From: Oscillospiraceae bacterium
Lineage (GTDB): Bacteria; Bacillota; Clostridia; Oscillospirales; Oscillospiraceae
DNA: 64,000 nucleotides
Assembly (NCBI GenBank): GCA_020025655.1
Contig: JAHHRR010000001.1
Span: 6,983 to 70,982 of the forward strand
Reading direction: 5' to 3'
A program made the translations under genes and the position numbers. This document shows positions 24,861-33,796 of this stretch, one piece after another (within the stretch, counting starts at the first letter, position 1; each line of letters begins with the position of its first letter). Under the pieces are notes generated by a model. It was not told where the DNA came from. It searched no databases and worked only from the letters and a program-made list of their open reading frames with translations.

Positions 24861-26945
24861 GTGTTTGAAAAAAGAAAAAAAGGCAGCGCGCATATAAAAA
24901 AGGATGATAAGATAAGTCAGCCCCCTGATGCAGATTTCATCGGGGATGATGGAATAGAGCCGGAAAATGGTGAAGAATACTTCCCTGAACAGGACTATAT
25001 CTATGATGATGTAAATAATCAGGAATACTATTACCCTGAGGATTCCGGATATGAAGCCGGATATGAGCAGGAGGAATATGCTGATGATGAGGCATATTAT
25101 CCGCCTGAGGAAGATATACCGGAGTCAGAGCCGGTAAAGAAGTCTTCAAAAAAATCAAAGAAAGAAAAAACTCCGAAAGCTCCCAAAGAAAAGAGCGGGA
25201 AGAAAGAAGCAAAAGAAAAGAAAGAAAAATCCGGTGGTAAGGCAGCAAAGGAAAACAAAGCCAAGCCTGAAAAGACTAAAGCCGGAAAGCCTGAAAAGAC
25301 TAAAGCCGGAAAGCCTGAAAAGCAAAGTGGAAAGAACCGGAAAAACAAAAAACAGCTTCCGGGTGAAGAAGACTATATAGCTGATGAACAGCCGAAGAAA
25401 AAAGGCAAACATAAAAAGCTGAAAATCATTTTAATATGTATTCTTGCTGTATTGCTGCTTGCTTTTGCCGGAATAACCTACTGGGCTTATACGATTACAC
25501 ATAATGAGGTCAATCTGCCAAAGGTTTATGTAGACGGTGTGTTTGTAGGCGGAATGAGCAGAGAACAGGCCACAGAAGCACTTGATAAGGTTGAGTGGGA
25601 CAAAAAGGCGGCACAGCCGTTCACAGTTAAGCTTCCGGCTGATGTAAGTATTGAGCTTGACCGATGCAAGGCCGGTGCTATGTTTACAAAGGAAGCTGCG
25701 GTGGATGCAGCGTACAGCTACGGCCACTCAAATAATATATATGATAACCTGTATAAATATATTATGAATATATTTAAGCCGGTTGATATGAACGACGGAT
25801 ATCTGAAGCTTGATCCTGAGTATATAAATGCTAAAGCCGGTGAGGTTATAGCCCAGTTTAATGAGGCAACCGCAGATGCAAGTCAGGTAGTTGATGAGGA
25901 AACAGATGTTCTGCGGTTTCGCAAGGGTGCAGGCGAAATGAAAATCAGTAAGGAAAAACTTGCTGAGAAAATGTCAAATGCCCTGAAGGATAACAGCGAG
26001 CTTCTGGTTTATGACACTATTGAAAGTGAGCTTGTAAGCCCTGATTTTGATGCAATATTTCAGGAGCTTAATGCAGAGCCCAAGGATGCCAAATTTGTAG
26101 GTGACAATTTTGAGGTAGAGGATGAAGTGGTCGGCTGCACATTTGACGTACAGGAGGCAAAGGACATCTGGAACAACGCAAAGCCTGCCGATGTAATAGA
26201 AATTCCGCTTCAAATAGACCGTCCTGAGATTACAGGCGACTATCTCAGAAGCCTGCTTTACAGAGATGTTCTGGGAAGCCAGATAACCTATTTCAAAAAC
26301 AGCTCCGATAACCGTAAAAACAATATCCGCCTTGCTGCAGAAAAGATAAACGGCGTAATAGTAATGCCCGGACAGGTGTTCTCCTATAACGAAACTGTTG
26401 GTGAGCGTACAAAAGAAGCCGGTTATGCAGAGGCGAGTGCTTACGATAACGGAGAAATTGTTCAGGAGGTAGGCGGCGGTATCTGTCAGGTGTCGTCTAC
26501 ACTTTATTGTGCGGCAATGTTTGCTCAGCTTGATACGGTGGAGCGTACAAACCATTACTTTAAGGTCAGCTATCTTGACTGGGGTATGGATGCCACAGTA
26601 AGCTGGGGTACACTGGACTATAAGTTCAGAAACAGCAGGGAATACCCTGTGAAGATTCAGGTCTATTTCAACGACGAGGAAGAAAGCCTTCAGGTTGATA
26701 TCCTCGGCACAGATGTGGACGGAAGCTATGTTAAATTCGACCGCTCCAGACTGCTGGTGTTCGATGATGTTTATCCCGATGTGGTAATTGGATATACAGT
26801 TATAGGATACCGCAATGTGTATGATGCAGAAGGCAACTTCCTGCGTAAGGTTGAAGAACCTATCGGTATTTACTATCTCCATAAGGATGAGATAAAGTAT
26901 CCGGAGAATGCAGGAGTTGAAGGTGAAATCACACCTCCGGCATAA
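24861..26945 (+). CDS. Membrane-anchored VanW family protein with peptidoglycan-binding-like domains
   Basis: The cytoplasmic N-terminus has an acidic Tyr/Glu/Asp-rich stretch (about 20-90) and a Lys/Ala/Pro-rich stretch (about 90-175) that includes an exact 24-bp tandem repeat encoding KPEKTKAG (25263-25310). One membrane helix (about 185-208) anchors the outer part, which begins with putative peptidoglycan-binding modules (DGVFVGGMSREQATEAL) and ends in the VanW domain: GVIVMPGQVFSYNETVGERT and GGGICQVSSTLYCAAMFAQL. VanW is an accessory protein of some vancomycin clusters but occurs widely without resistance, probably in wall handling. I take GTG 24861 with GAGGAA seven bases upstream; a TTG at 24846 overlapping hemW is the alternative. 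Confidence 0.85.
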   Translation: MFEKRKKGSAHIKKDDKISQPPDADFIGDDGIEPENGEEYFPEQDYIYDDVNNQEYYYPEDSGYEAGYEQEEYADDEAYYPPEEDIPESEPVKKSSKKSKKEKTPKAPKEKSGKKEAKEKKEKSGGKAAKENKAKPEKTKAGKPEKTKAGKPEKQSGKNRKNKKQLPGEEDYIADEQPKKKGKHKKLKIILICILAVLLLAFAGITYWAYTITHNEVNLPKVYVDGVFVGGMSREQATEALDKVEWDKKAAQPFTVKLPADVSIELDRCKAGAMFTKEAAVDAAYSYGHSNNIYDNLYKYIMNIFKPVDMNDGYLKLDPEYINAKAGEVIAQFNEATADASQVVDEETDVLRFRKGAGEMKISKEKLAEKMSNALKDNSELLVYDTIESELVSPDFDAIFQELNAEPKDAKFVGDNFEVEDEVVGCTFDVQEAKDIWNNAKPADVIEIPLQIDRPEITGDYLRSLLYRDVLGSQITYFKNSSDNRKNNIRLAAEKINGVIVMPGQVFSYNETVGERTKEAGYAEASAYDNGEIVQEVGGGICQVSSTLYCAAMFAQLDTVERTNHYFKVSYLDWGMDATVSWGTLDYKFRNSREYPVKIQVYFNDEEESLQVDILGTDVDGSYVKFDRSRLLVFDDVYPDVVIGYTVIGYRNVYDAEGNFLRKVEEPIGIYYLHKDEIKYPENAGVEGEITPPA
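25263..25310 (+). repeat. Exact 24-bp tandem repeat inside the VanW gene
   Basis: Two exact 24-bp copies encoding KPEKTKAG, followed by a partial third (KPEK). The unit is in frame and lies in the basic cytoplasmic linker, so length changes would not break the protein. Confidence 0.85.
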
Positions 26946-27011
26946 GCGGTAATTCATAATAAGTAAGTAATATCAAATGTTTTTAACAGATTAGATTTTA
27001 GGAGAAAGAAT

Positions 27012-28961
27012 ATGGAGAACAAGGAAAAGTTTTATATCACAACGCCTATCTATTACCCCTCAGACAAGCTGCATATAGGCCACGCATACTGCACAGTAGC
27101 CACTGATGCTATTGCCAGATACAAGAGAATGTGCGGCTATGATGTCATGTTCCTTACCGGAACTGATGAGCACGGTCAGAAAATTGAAGAGAAAGCCAAG
27201 GAAGCCGGAGTAACTCCCAAAGAGTTTGTTGACAGAATTGTTACCGGTGAAAAGGGCGTTCTTGATCTGTGGAAGCTTATGAACATCTCAAACGACCGCT
27301 TCATACGCACAACTGACGAGTATCATGTAGAAGCTGTTCAGAAGATATTCAGAAAGATGTATGAAAAGGGCGACATATACAAGGGCGCATATAAAGGCAA
27401 ATACTGCACTCCCTGCGAAAGCTTCTGGACTGAAAGCCAGCTTGTTGACGGCAAGTGCCCCGACTGCGGACGTCCTGTTCACGATGCAGAGGAGGAGGCA
27501 TACTTCTTCCGCCTCTCCAAGTATGCAAAGCCTGTTCAGGAGCTTCTGGAGAGCGGAGATTTCCTCCAGCCTGCTTCCCGTGTCAACGAAATGATAAACA
27601 ACTTCATTAAGCCCGGCCTTGAGGATCTGTGCGTTTCCCGTACAAGCTTCAAATGGGGTATTCCTGTTGACTTCGATCCGGGACACGTTGTATATGTCTG
27701 GGTTGACGCTCTGTTTAACTACTGCACCGCTCTGGGCTTCTTGAACGATGAGCACAACGACTTTGAAAAGTACTGGCCTGCTGATGTTCACATAGTAGGT
27801 AAGGAAATTGTTCGTTTCCACTCAATTATCTGGCCCGCAATGCTTATGAGCATGGAGCTTCCTCTGCCCAAGAAGGTTTACGGACATGGATGGCTGGTAA
27901 TTGACGGCGGTAAAATGTCCAAATCCAGAGGAAATGTTGTTGATCCTTATGTACTGGCTGAGAAATTCGGTGTAGATGCACTGCGTTTCTTCCTGCTTCG
28001 TACCTTCCCCTTCGGCTCTGACGGAAACTTCTCCAATGAGCTGCTTATCAATACCATTAACAAGGATCTTGCCAACGATCTCGGCAACCTTGTTTCCCGC
28101 ACAACTGCAATGGTAGAAAAGTATTTCGGCGGTACACTGATTGACGAGCGTCAGGCAGATGAGCTTGATAATGAGCTGATAGACTTCATTAAGAACACTA
28201 AGGCCCGCTATGAAAAGCAGATGGATGAGTTCCAGCTTCACCTCGGCCTTGAGGAAGTGTTTAAGCTTATCCAGCGTGCCAATAAGTACATTGACGAGAC
28301 TGCTCCCTGGGTTCTTGCCAAGGATGAGGCCAACAAGCCCAGACTTGCTGCCGTTATGTACAACCTTCTTGAGGCTCTTCGTGCAGCACTTACAATGCTC
28401 ACTCCCTTTATCCCCGAAAGCTGCGAAAAGGCATTTGAGCAGATCGGTGCAGATGCTTCCTGCAGAACATGGGATAAGGCTGGTGAATACGGCGTTCTGC
28501 CCGCACAGGTCAGCGTACACAAGGGCGAGACTCTGTTCCCCAGAGTTGATATGGATAAGACCCTTAAAGAGCTTGAGGAGCTGGAGCACCTGAATAAGGC
28601 ACCTCAGTCCAAGCCCGTTCTTCCTGATGTAAGCATTGACGACTTTGCAAAGTGCGATATGCGTGTGTGCAAGGTTTTAAGCTGCGAAGCTGTTAAGAAG
28701 TCAGAGAAGCTTCTGAAGTTCCAGCTGGATGACGGCAGCGGCACTCCCAGACAGATTCTCTCCGGCATCCGCAAGTTCTATGAGCCTGAGCAGCTTGTGG
28801 GCAAGACTGTTGTTGCTATTCTGAACCTGCCCCCCAGAAAGATGATGGGCCAGATGTCCAACGGTATGCTTCTTTCAGCTGTTAAGGAAGTAGACGGCGA
28901 AGAAAAGCTCCAGCTTGTAATGCTTGATGACAGCGTTCCTGCCGGCGCACAGCTCTGCTGA
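27012..28961 (+). CDS. metG: Methionyl-tRNA synthetase
   Basis: Class I aminoacyl-tRNA synthetase charging tRNA-Met. HIGH is at residues 21-24 (KLHIGHAYC) and KMSKS near 301 (GGKMSKSRGNV). A zinc knuckle with CTPCESFWTESQ...CPDC lies near 130-150. The C-terminal 110 residues form a tRNA-binding OB domain (IDDFAKCDMRVCKVLSCEAV...LDDGSGTPRQILSGI), the type found in MetG dimers of many bacteria. Length 649 is typical. No T-box leader is seen in the 66 bases upstream, so control is probably by read-through or a promoter inside the previous gene. A bidirectional terminator follows. Confidence 0.97.
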   Translation: MENKEKFYITTPIYYPSDKLHIGHAYCTVATDAIARYKRMCGYDVMFLTGTDEHGQKIEEKAKEAGVTPKEFVDRIVTGEKGVLDLWKLMNISNDRFIRTTDEYHVEAVQKIFRKMYEKGDIYKGAYKGKYCTPCESFWTESQLVDGKCPDCGRPVHDAEEEAYFFRLSKYAKPVQELLESGDFLQPASRVNEMINNFIKPGLEDLCVSRTSFKWGIPVDFDPGHVVYVWVDALFNYCTALGFLNDEHNDFEKYWPADVHIVGKEIVRFHSIIWPAMLMSMELPLPKKVYGHGWLVIDGGKMSKSRGNVVDPYVLAEKFGVDALRFFLLRTFPFGSDGNFSNELLINTINKDLANDLGNLVSRTTAMVEKYFGGTLIDERQADELDNELIDFIKNTKARYEKQMDEFQLHLGLEEVFKLIQRANKYIDETAPWVLAKDEANKPRLAAVMYNLLEALRAALTMLTPFIPESCEKAFEQIGADASCRTWDKAGEYGVLPAQVSVHKGETLFPRVDMDKTLKELEELEHLNKAPQSKPVLPDVSIDDFAKCDMRVCKVLSCEAVKKSEKLLKFQLDDGSGTPRQILSGIRKFYEPEQLVGKTVVAILNLPPRKMMGQMSNGMLLSAVKEVDGEEKLQLVMLDDSVPAGAQLC

Positions 28962-28979
28962 TAATTTAAATTTAAAACA

Positions 28980-29021
28980 GAACAGGCGGTACTGAGATTA
29001 CTCAGTACCGCCTGTTTTTTA
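28980..29021. terminator. Bidirectional terminator after metG
   Basis: A 16-bp perfect stem (AACAGGCGGTACTGAG with CTCAGTACCGCCTGTT) with a T run, shared with the convergent membrane-protein gene. Confidence 0.85.
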
Positions 29022-29035
29022 TCTGAATATTTAAT

Positions 29036-30040
29036 TTATTCTACAAATCCGTCCTGCTTACCCTCAACGTCAGCTTTTGTAAGGGCATCTGAAATGAATG
29101 ACATGGTTCGGGAAAGGCTTCCGTCCTCAAAGCAGTCGAAGCTGTCAATAAAAACGCTGTCATAGTCATCGCTCCATGAAACGATGTTAAGTGTCGAAGA
29201 ATCAGCAGCATACTTGAGGATGTAGTAGTATTTACTATCTCCGAAGTTTCCTTTAAGGCCGAGAATAGCTTCTCCGACATTCTCATATTCATCCTGCAGG
29301 AAAAAGCCCTCAGGGCCAAGCTGGTTCAGCTTATCCAGAGCATCGTTCACTTCTGTATTGAGCTGCTCGGTGTCTACAATGGGCTTATACTGGTCGCCTG
29401 CCATAAAGTAGGAGACAACAGCTATTACGGCCAGAACCACAATGGCAATAATTATGCTTCTCACAACGATGCGGATGCCTCTTTTTCCGCATTCTTTGGG
29501 AGTCAGGCTGCTGCCTTCGTCTATGTCGCAGCAGATGACATCGTAATATGTCCAGAAGGCAGAGCATACATCCAGAAGCACCCATAGAGCAATGAGCGCT
29601 ATATTTGTAGCGGGGGAATATCCGTTAATACCGGCAAGCATAACGCCTGCGCTGTTGAAGATAATCATAAATATGCTGAGTATCATCATGCCCGGAAAGC
29701 TCCAGGAGCGATACAGAGGATTTCTTTCCATAACGGAAGGGGAGGTGACTCTGTCGTTCAGAACGTAGTTCAGCGCAGCAATAGTTTCTTTTGTGCCGTC
29801 AGACAGATATACAGCCTTTTCCTTTGATGGCAGAAGTACGCCTAAGATGAGTGTCATCAGGCCGAAAACGCAGCTTATGGCACCGAATATAACATCGACT
29901 AGGTTATTCTCAAACTGGGAGACAATATAAATATTAAGCCCCGAAACGGCCATAATTGCTATAACGATTATTGTGTTCAGGACGAAAAAGACCTGTCTCT
30001 TTTTCCGGTATTTTTCTAATTCAATTTCTAATTGCATCAT
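29036..30040 (-). CDS. Unknown membrane protein with four hydrophobic segments
   Basis: I recognise no family. The protein of about 334 residues starts with a charged helix (MMQLEIELEKYRKKRQ), then has two membrane segments near 17-40 and 50-72 and two more near 120-165. After a Cys/Asp-rich loop it has another hydrophobic helix (VRSIIIAIVVLAVIAVVSYF, about 192-212). The last 115 residues are soluble and end with alternating Asp/Ser/Phe strands (YYYILKYAADSSTLNIVSWSDDYDSVFIDSF), likely outside the cell. I start at ATG 30040; a TTG at 30052 would add four residues. It is a single gene convergent with metG. Confidence 0.6.
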   Translation of the reverse strand: MMQLEIELEKYRKKRQVFFVLNTIIVIAIMAVSGLNIYIVSQFENNLVDVIFGAISCVFGLMTLILGVLLPSKEKAVYLSDGTKETIAALNYVLNDRVTSPSVMERNPLYRSWSFPGMMILSIFMIIFNSAGVMLAGINGYSPATNIALIALWVLLDVCSAFWTYYDVICCDIDEGSSLTPKECGKRGIRIVVRSIIIAIVVLAVIAVVSYFMAGDQYKPIVDTEQLNTEVNDALDKLNQLGPEGFFLQDEYENVGEAILGLKGNFGDSKYYYILKYAADSSTLNIVSWSDDYDSVFIDSFDCFEDGSLSRTMSFISDALTKADVEGKQDGFVE

Positions 30041-30170
30041 AAGATTCACCAACCTTTAAGCATATTTTATCACGCTAAAACAGACATAGTCAATTTAAAC
30101 AGATCAGTCTGAATACTTTTTATTCTGACAAATATACTGATTCCACATATGATAATAATGAGTAAAACTA

Positions 30171-30201
30171 TAAAAAATCCCTCCCCATTTGGGGAGGGAT
30201 T
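30171..30201 (-). terminator. Terminator of the LysM/InlB-repeat gene
   Basis: Minus strand ATCCCTCCCC, loop AAAT, GGGGAGGGAT followed by TTTTTATA. Confidence 0.85.
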
Positions 30202-30248
30202 GATTTAGTTTAAGTAAGAGCGATTATTTCACTCAGACACATACCCGA

Positions 30249-32345
30249 TTATTCAGCGGGAGCAGCAGGGACAGTTTCGAAGGAAACATAAACCTCTACA
30301 TTCTCGGCGGGCATTACGAAGGTGTATTTGCTGTTTTCAGCCACAGTTGTGGTGGAGATGTAAGTAGTGCCATAGAAAACAGAAACATTTTTAACCTTCT
30401 CACTGGTGTCGGGATCAACGCTTATTGTTACAGTCTCGCCCATGGTGGCAGAGGACTTATCAACGCTGACCTTGGAAGCAATGCTTGTATTGTTGATGTT
30501 GTAGCTGGAAGCCTTGAAAGTAGCGCTTACAGTTGCGTCACCGACAGGCATGGTGAAGGAGGTGCCGCTGATAGCATTTCCGTTTACGGTAATGCTTACA
30601 AGCTCGTAGCCCTTATTGGGGGTTGCGGTAACATTGACGGTGTCACCGGCGGAAGCCTTGGACTTATCAATGCTTAAGGTACCGTTTGAAGCCTGCTGAG
30701 TATTTACGGTGTAGACATTCTTGTCGAACTTAACATTGATAATAATATCTTCCTCGGGCATGATGAACTTGCCGCCGTTTACCGGAATATCTCTGCCGCT
30801 TACAGTCTTAACAGTAGTACCTGCAAACTTGTAGCCGCTGTTCTTATCGGGAACAGCAACAACTCTGACGGTTTCGCCGGAGTTAGCCTCGCTGACTACT
30901 CGACCGTTAATTCTGACTTCGTAGTAGCCGCCTTCAGCGGGAGCATTTGCAGTGATCTTATGAGCTGCAGCTCTCTTGAAGGATACTCTTACAGTTACAT
31001 CTTCATCAGGCATAATGAAGCTGTTATCGTTGGGATTTACAGATACGCCGTGATTTGTGTCGATAATGACAGAAACAGAGTCGAGCTCATAACCGTACTT
31101 GGGCTCAGCCTTGATGGTAACCTTCTGACCTGCAGCAGCCTTATCAATAGCAGTGCCGTTTACAAGGCAGCTGAACTGACCGTTGCTGGTAACGTCTCTG
31201 AGAACCTTGTATTCATCCTTTGAAACGAAGGTTACAGAAACTTTAACATTGCCGGTAGGCATAACGAACTGACCGTTGCTGACAGGAATGTTCTTGCCGC
31301 CGCTGGTAACAGTTATGTAGCCAAGCTGATGATCCCATGCGGGAGTAGCTACAACAGAAACAGTAGTTCCGGATTTTGCTTCGTTAACTCTCTTGCCGCC
31401 GACCTGAACCTCGTAGGAGCCGTGGTTAGTGGTGAGAGCGCTGATCTTATAAGTCTTGCCGTCACTGGGGTTGGTGTTGCCGGCGTTGCCGCTGTTACCG
31501 CTGTTGCCGCCGGGCTGGCTGGGCTGAACGCTGCCGCCGGCATTGCCGCCGTTACCACCATTGCCGCTGTTACCGCTATTACCGCCGCCGGGAGTGATAA
31601 CAGTGGGGACAGGCAGATAGATGATCTGACCGACCTTGATGTTTGCAAGGTTGTCGTTTCTGTTGTTAAGGCTCTGCATCATCTTCAGGTTGGAAGAATA
31701 GTCGATACCGTAGCTGTTGCAGATATTGTACATTGCGTCGCCGCTTACAACCTTGTGAGCTACAACTGCAATGCAGGAGCCGGAAGCAGGAGCAGAGACA
31801 GAGGGGAGCAGAATTGCTCTGCCGACGTATATCTTGTTGTAGTTCTGGATGTTATTGATTTTCTGAATCGCAGCAGAGTTTGCAGTGAAGTTAATACCCA
31901 GACTGTTGCATACACCGCTGACGGTTTCGCCACGCTGCATGATGTGAGTAATAAGATAGCTGCTTACAAAGTCCTGACCCAGAAGCTTAAGGCCGGTGGA
32001 GTTGCCGGGGGTAACATTACCGCCGGGATTAGGTGCGGGGGTGCTGGGCTTCTCACTGGGTTTTGCAGCGGGATTCAGTGAAGGTCTGGTGCCGGGTTTG
32101 GGCAGGGTAAGAACCATGCCGGGTTTAAGATTGCCGTAGTTGGTAATCTTGTTGGTTTCGGTGATCCACTTATAGTTGGCGTAGAAGTCTACACCAAGAG
32201 TTTTGCAGACACCAATAACAGTTTCGCCTCTTTGAAGTGTGTGCTGTATCGTTTCGTTGTCAGCAGAAGCTGTTACGGAAAAACCAGAAAACAGAGCTGT
32301 GACAAGGCAAAGGATAAGCAGCGTACTTAAAAGCCGTTTTTTCAT
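30249..32345 (-). CDS. Secreted protein with three LysM domains and InlB-like B-repeats
   Basis: The 698-residue product starts with a signal peptide (MKKRLLSTLLILCLVTALFSGFSVTASA). Three LysM modules follow at about 33-80, 130-180 and 195-248 (for example HTLQRGETVIGVCKTLGVDFYANYKWI). A Gly/Asn-rich linker (about 255-295, repeats of GNSGN and GGNGG) leads to about six tandem beta-rich repeats of roughly 70 residues with the signature G-x-T-V-x-V-x-A-x-P-x-x-G-Y-x-(6)-V-x-x-G and FxMPxxDVTVxVxF, matching divergent InlB B-repeats (Flg_new type). LysMs bind peptidoglycan, and the repeats probably project from the wall. It ends with a short Ala/Pro tail and no sortase motif. Function may be adhesion or wall organisation. 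Confidence 0.85.
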   Translation of the reverse strand: MKKRLLSTLLILCLVTALFSGFSVTASADNETIQHTLQRGETVIGVCKTLGVDFYANYKWITETNKITNYGNLKPGMVLTLPKPGTRPSLNPAAKPSEKPSTPAPNPGGNVTPGNSTGLKLLGQDFVSSYLITHIMQRGETVSGVCNSLGINFTANSAAIQKINNIQNYNKIYVGRAILLPSVSAPASGSCIAVVAHKVVSGDAMYNICNSYGIDYSSNLKMMQSLNNRNDNLANIKVGQIIYLPVPTVITPGGGNSGNSGNGGNGGNAGGSVQPSQPGGNSGNSGNAGNTNPSDGKTYKISALTTNHGSYEVQVGGKRVNEAKSGTTVSVVATPAWDHQLGYITVTSGGKNIPVSNGQFVMPTGNVKVSVTFVSKDEYKVLRDVTSNGQFSCLVNGTAIDKAAAGQKVTIKAEPKYGYELDSVSVIIDTNHGVSVNPNDNSFIMPDEDVTVRVSFKRAAAHKITANAPAEGGYYEVRINGRVVSEANSGETVRVVAVPDKNSGYKFAGTTVKTVSGRDIPVNGGKFIMPEEDIIINVKFDKNVYTVNTQQASNGTLSIDKSKASAGDTVNVTATPNKGYELVSITVNGNAISGTSFTMPVGDATVSATFKASSYNINNTSIASKVSVDKSSATMGETVTISVDPDTSEKVKNVSVFYGTTYISTTTVAENSKYTFVMPAENVEVYVSFETVPAAPAE

Positions 32346-32412
32346 TTTGTTATCCTCCTAACCGACTCTTTCTATGCTGTAATAATTGCTGAGAACTGCT
32401 TTTATAGATACC

Positions 32413-32442
32413 ATTATAGCTTAAGGCGATATATATTGTCCA
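32413..32442 (-). promoter_or_regulatory. Promoter of the LysM/InlB-repeat gene
   Basis: Minus strand TGGACA (32437-32442), 18 bases, TATAAT (32413-32418). The inverted repeat TTGTC-CATAC-GACAA (32436-32450) covers the -35 box and could be an operator. Confidence 0.5.
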
Positions 32443-32456
32443 TACGACAATGGTAA

Positions 32457-32483
32457 ACTTAAGAAAACTTAAGTATTACTTAA
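32457..32483 (-). repeat. Three TTAAGT direct repeats at helical spacing (candidate response-regulator site)
   Basis: On the minus strand TTAAGT occurs three times, at 32478-32483, 32467-32472 and 32457-32462, with periods of 11 and 10 bp. Hexamer direct repeats with this period upstream of a promoter are typical of OmpR/PhoB-family response regulators. A similar pair lies at 3205-3220. Confidence 0.4.
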
Positions 32484-32672
32484 AATGTCAATTTAAGTAT
32501 CCGTTTTTAATGTATCCGGATAGAGAAGACAAAGCTATATACAGCCTTATGCCTGGTTACAATATTACGACAAATGAAAACAAATTGCAAGCCCTAAGAT
32601 GAAGTTTTTGCAAATTTATTTCAAATAGTGACAACGCACAAAAAACCATGGTGATTTCAGGTAAAACTGAGC

Positions 32673-32706
32673 AAAAAAACTGACGTCGGAGGCGGTCCGA
32701 CGTCAG
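32673..32706 (-). terminator. Terminator of rfbAB
   Basis: Minus strand CTGACGTCGGA, loop CCGCC, TCCGACGTCAG, then TTTTTTT. Confidence 0.9.
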
Positions 32707-32737
32707 CAATTTGTTACTATTTTGAAACTTTTACGAT

Positions 32738-33796
32738 TCAGGCTTTTGAGTACATTTTGGAATAATAATCGAGGTAGTCACCACTGACTACTCTTTCTAC
32801 CCAGCCGGGGTTGTTAAGATACCATTCCAGAGTTTCGTGCATACCTCTCTGGAAGGTATAGGCAGGTGACCAGCCAAGCTCGGTTGTTATCTTTGCGTTA
32901 TCAATTGCGTAGCGGCGGTCATGACCGGGGCGGTCTTTTACATAGCTTATAAGGCTCTCGTCCTTGCCGAGCTCATTTAAGATAAGTCTTACTATCTCAA
33001 TATTTGCTCTCTCGTTGTTGCCGCCTATATTGTATACCTCACCGTTTCTGCCCTTTTTAAGGACTGTAAGTATAGCGGAGCAGTGGTCCGATACGTGAAG
33101 CCAGTCACGAATCTGCATACCGTCGCCATAGATAGGCAGAGGCTTATTGTGCTGTGCGTTATTGAGCATAAGAGGAATAAGCTTTTCAGGGAACTGGTAG
33201 GGACCGTAGTTGTTGGAGCAGCGGGTAATGTTTACGGGCATACCGTAAGTCTGATAGTAAGCTCTTACAACAAGGTCGGCACTGGCCTTGGATGCGGAAT
33301 AAGGGCTGTTGGGAGAAATTGGGGTGGACTCGGTGAACATTCCGGTTTTACCCAGTGCGCCGTAAACCTCATCGGTGGATACCTGAAGGTATTTGACACC
33401 GGGAAGGTATTCTCTTGAGTATTTGTTGTCGGGGTCTACATTCCAGTGACGCTTTGCGGCATCGAGAAGGGTCTGGGAACCCACAATGTTGGTTGTGAGG
33501 AAGATTTCCGGCTCAACAATGGAACGGTCAACATGGCTTTCAGCAGCGAAATGCACAACGGTATCGAATTTGTATTTATCGAAAATCTCGTTTACAAGCT
33601 TGCTGTCGCGAATATCACCGTGAACAAACACATAGCGTTTGTCATCCTGAACAGAAAGCAGATTTTCAAGGTTGCCTGCGTAGGTGAGAAGGTCGAGGTT
33701 AACTAACAGCTCCACATCCTCACAGTTATTTAAAACGTAATGAATAAAGTTTGAACCTATGAATCCGGCACCGCCGGTCACAAGAATTCTTTTCAT
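32738..33796 (-). CDS. rfbB: dTDP-glucose 4,6-dehydratase
   Basis: A short-chain dehydrogenase/reductase that converts dTDP-glucose to dTDP-4-keto-6-deoxyglucose, step two of dTDP-L-rhamnose synthesis. Visible features are the NAD motif [13 protein letters not shown] at the N-terminus, [11 protein letters not shown] (about 83), STDEVYG (about 134) and [22 protein letters not shown], whose Tyr and Lys are catalytic. Length 352 is normal. It overlaps rfbA by four bases. rfbC and rfbD are not in the window, so the later rhamnose genes or another deoxysugar branch must lie elsewhere. A strong terminator follows. Confidence 0.95.
   Translation of the reverse strand: MKRILVTGGAGFIGSNFIHYVLNNCEDVELLVNLDLLTYAGNLENLLSVQDDKRYVFVHGDIRDSKLVNEIFDKYKFDTVVHFAAESHVDRSIVEPEIFLTTNIVGSQTLLDAAKRHWNVDPDNKYSREYLPGVKYLQVSTDEVYGALGKTGMFTESTPISPNSPYSASKASADLVVRAYYQTYGMPVNITRCSNNYGPYQFPEKLIPLMLNNAQHNKPLPIYGDGMQIRDWLHVSDHCSAILTVLKKGRNGEVYNIGGNNERANIEIVRLILNELGKDESLISYVKDRPGHDRRYAIDNAKITTELGWSPAYTFQRGMHETLEWYLNNPGWVERVVSGDYLDYYSKMYSKA

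Larger units (their letters stand above)
32346..32737. other. Upstream control region of the LysM gene and 3' region of rfbB
   Basis: This 392-base gap holds the LysM gene promoter (32413-32442), an inverted repeat across its -35 (32436-32450), three ACTTAA direct repeats (32457-32483) and the rfbAB terminator (32673-32706). Between 32500 and 32670 it is AT-rich with no gene or structure that I can see. Confidence 0.6.

Noticed and set aside
24861..26945. Vancomycin resistance cluster
   Set aside because: A VanW protein occurs alone, without vanH, vanA or vanX; VanW proteins are common outside resistance loci.
25974..26957. Minus-strand frame of 327 codons over the VanW gene
   Set aside because: Low-complexity Cys/Ile/His-rich translation without motifs; the VanW domain is on the other strand.
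26946..27011. Possible T-box leader before metG
   Set aside because: Only 66 bases separate the genes and there is no T-box sequence or terminator.
31329..32081. Plus-strand frame of 250 codons over the LysM gene
   Set aside because: It is the reverse complement of the Gly/Asn-rich linker and LysM region; the minus frame has a signal peptide and recognised domains.
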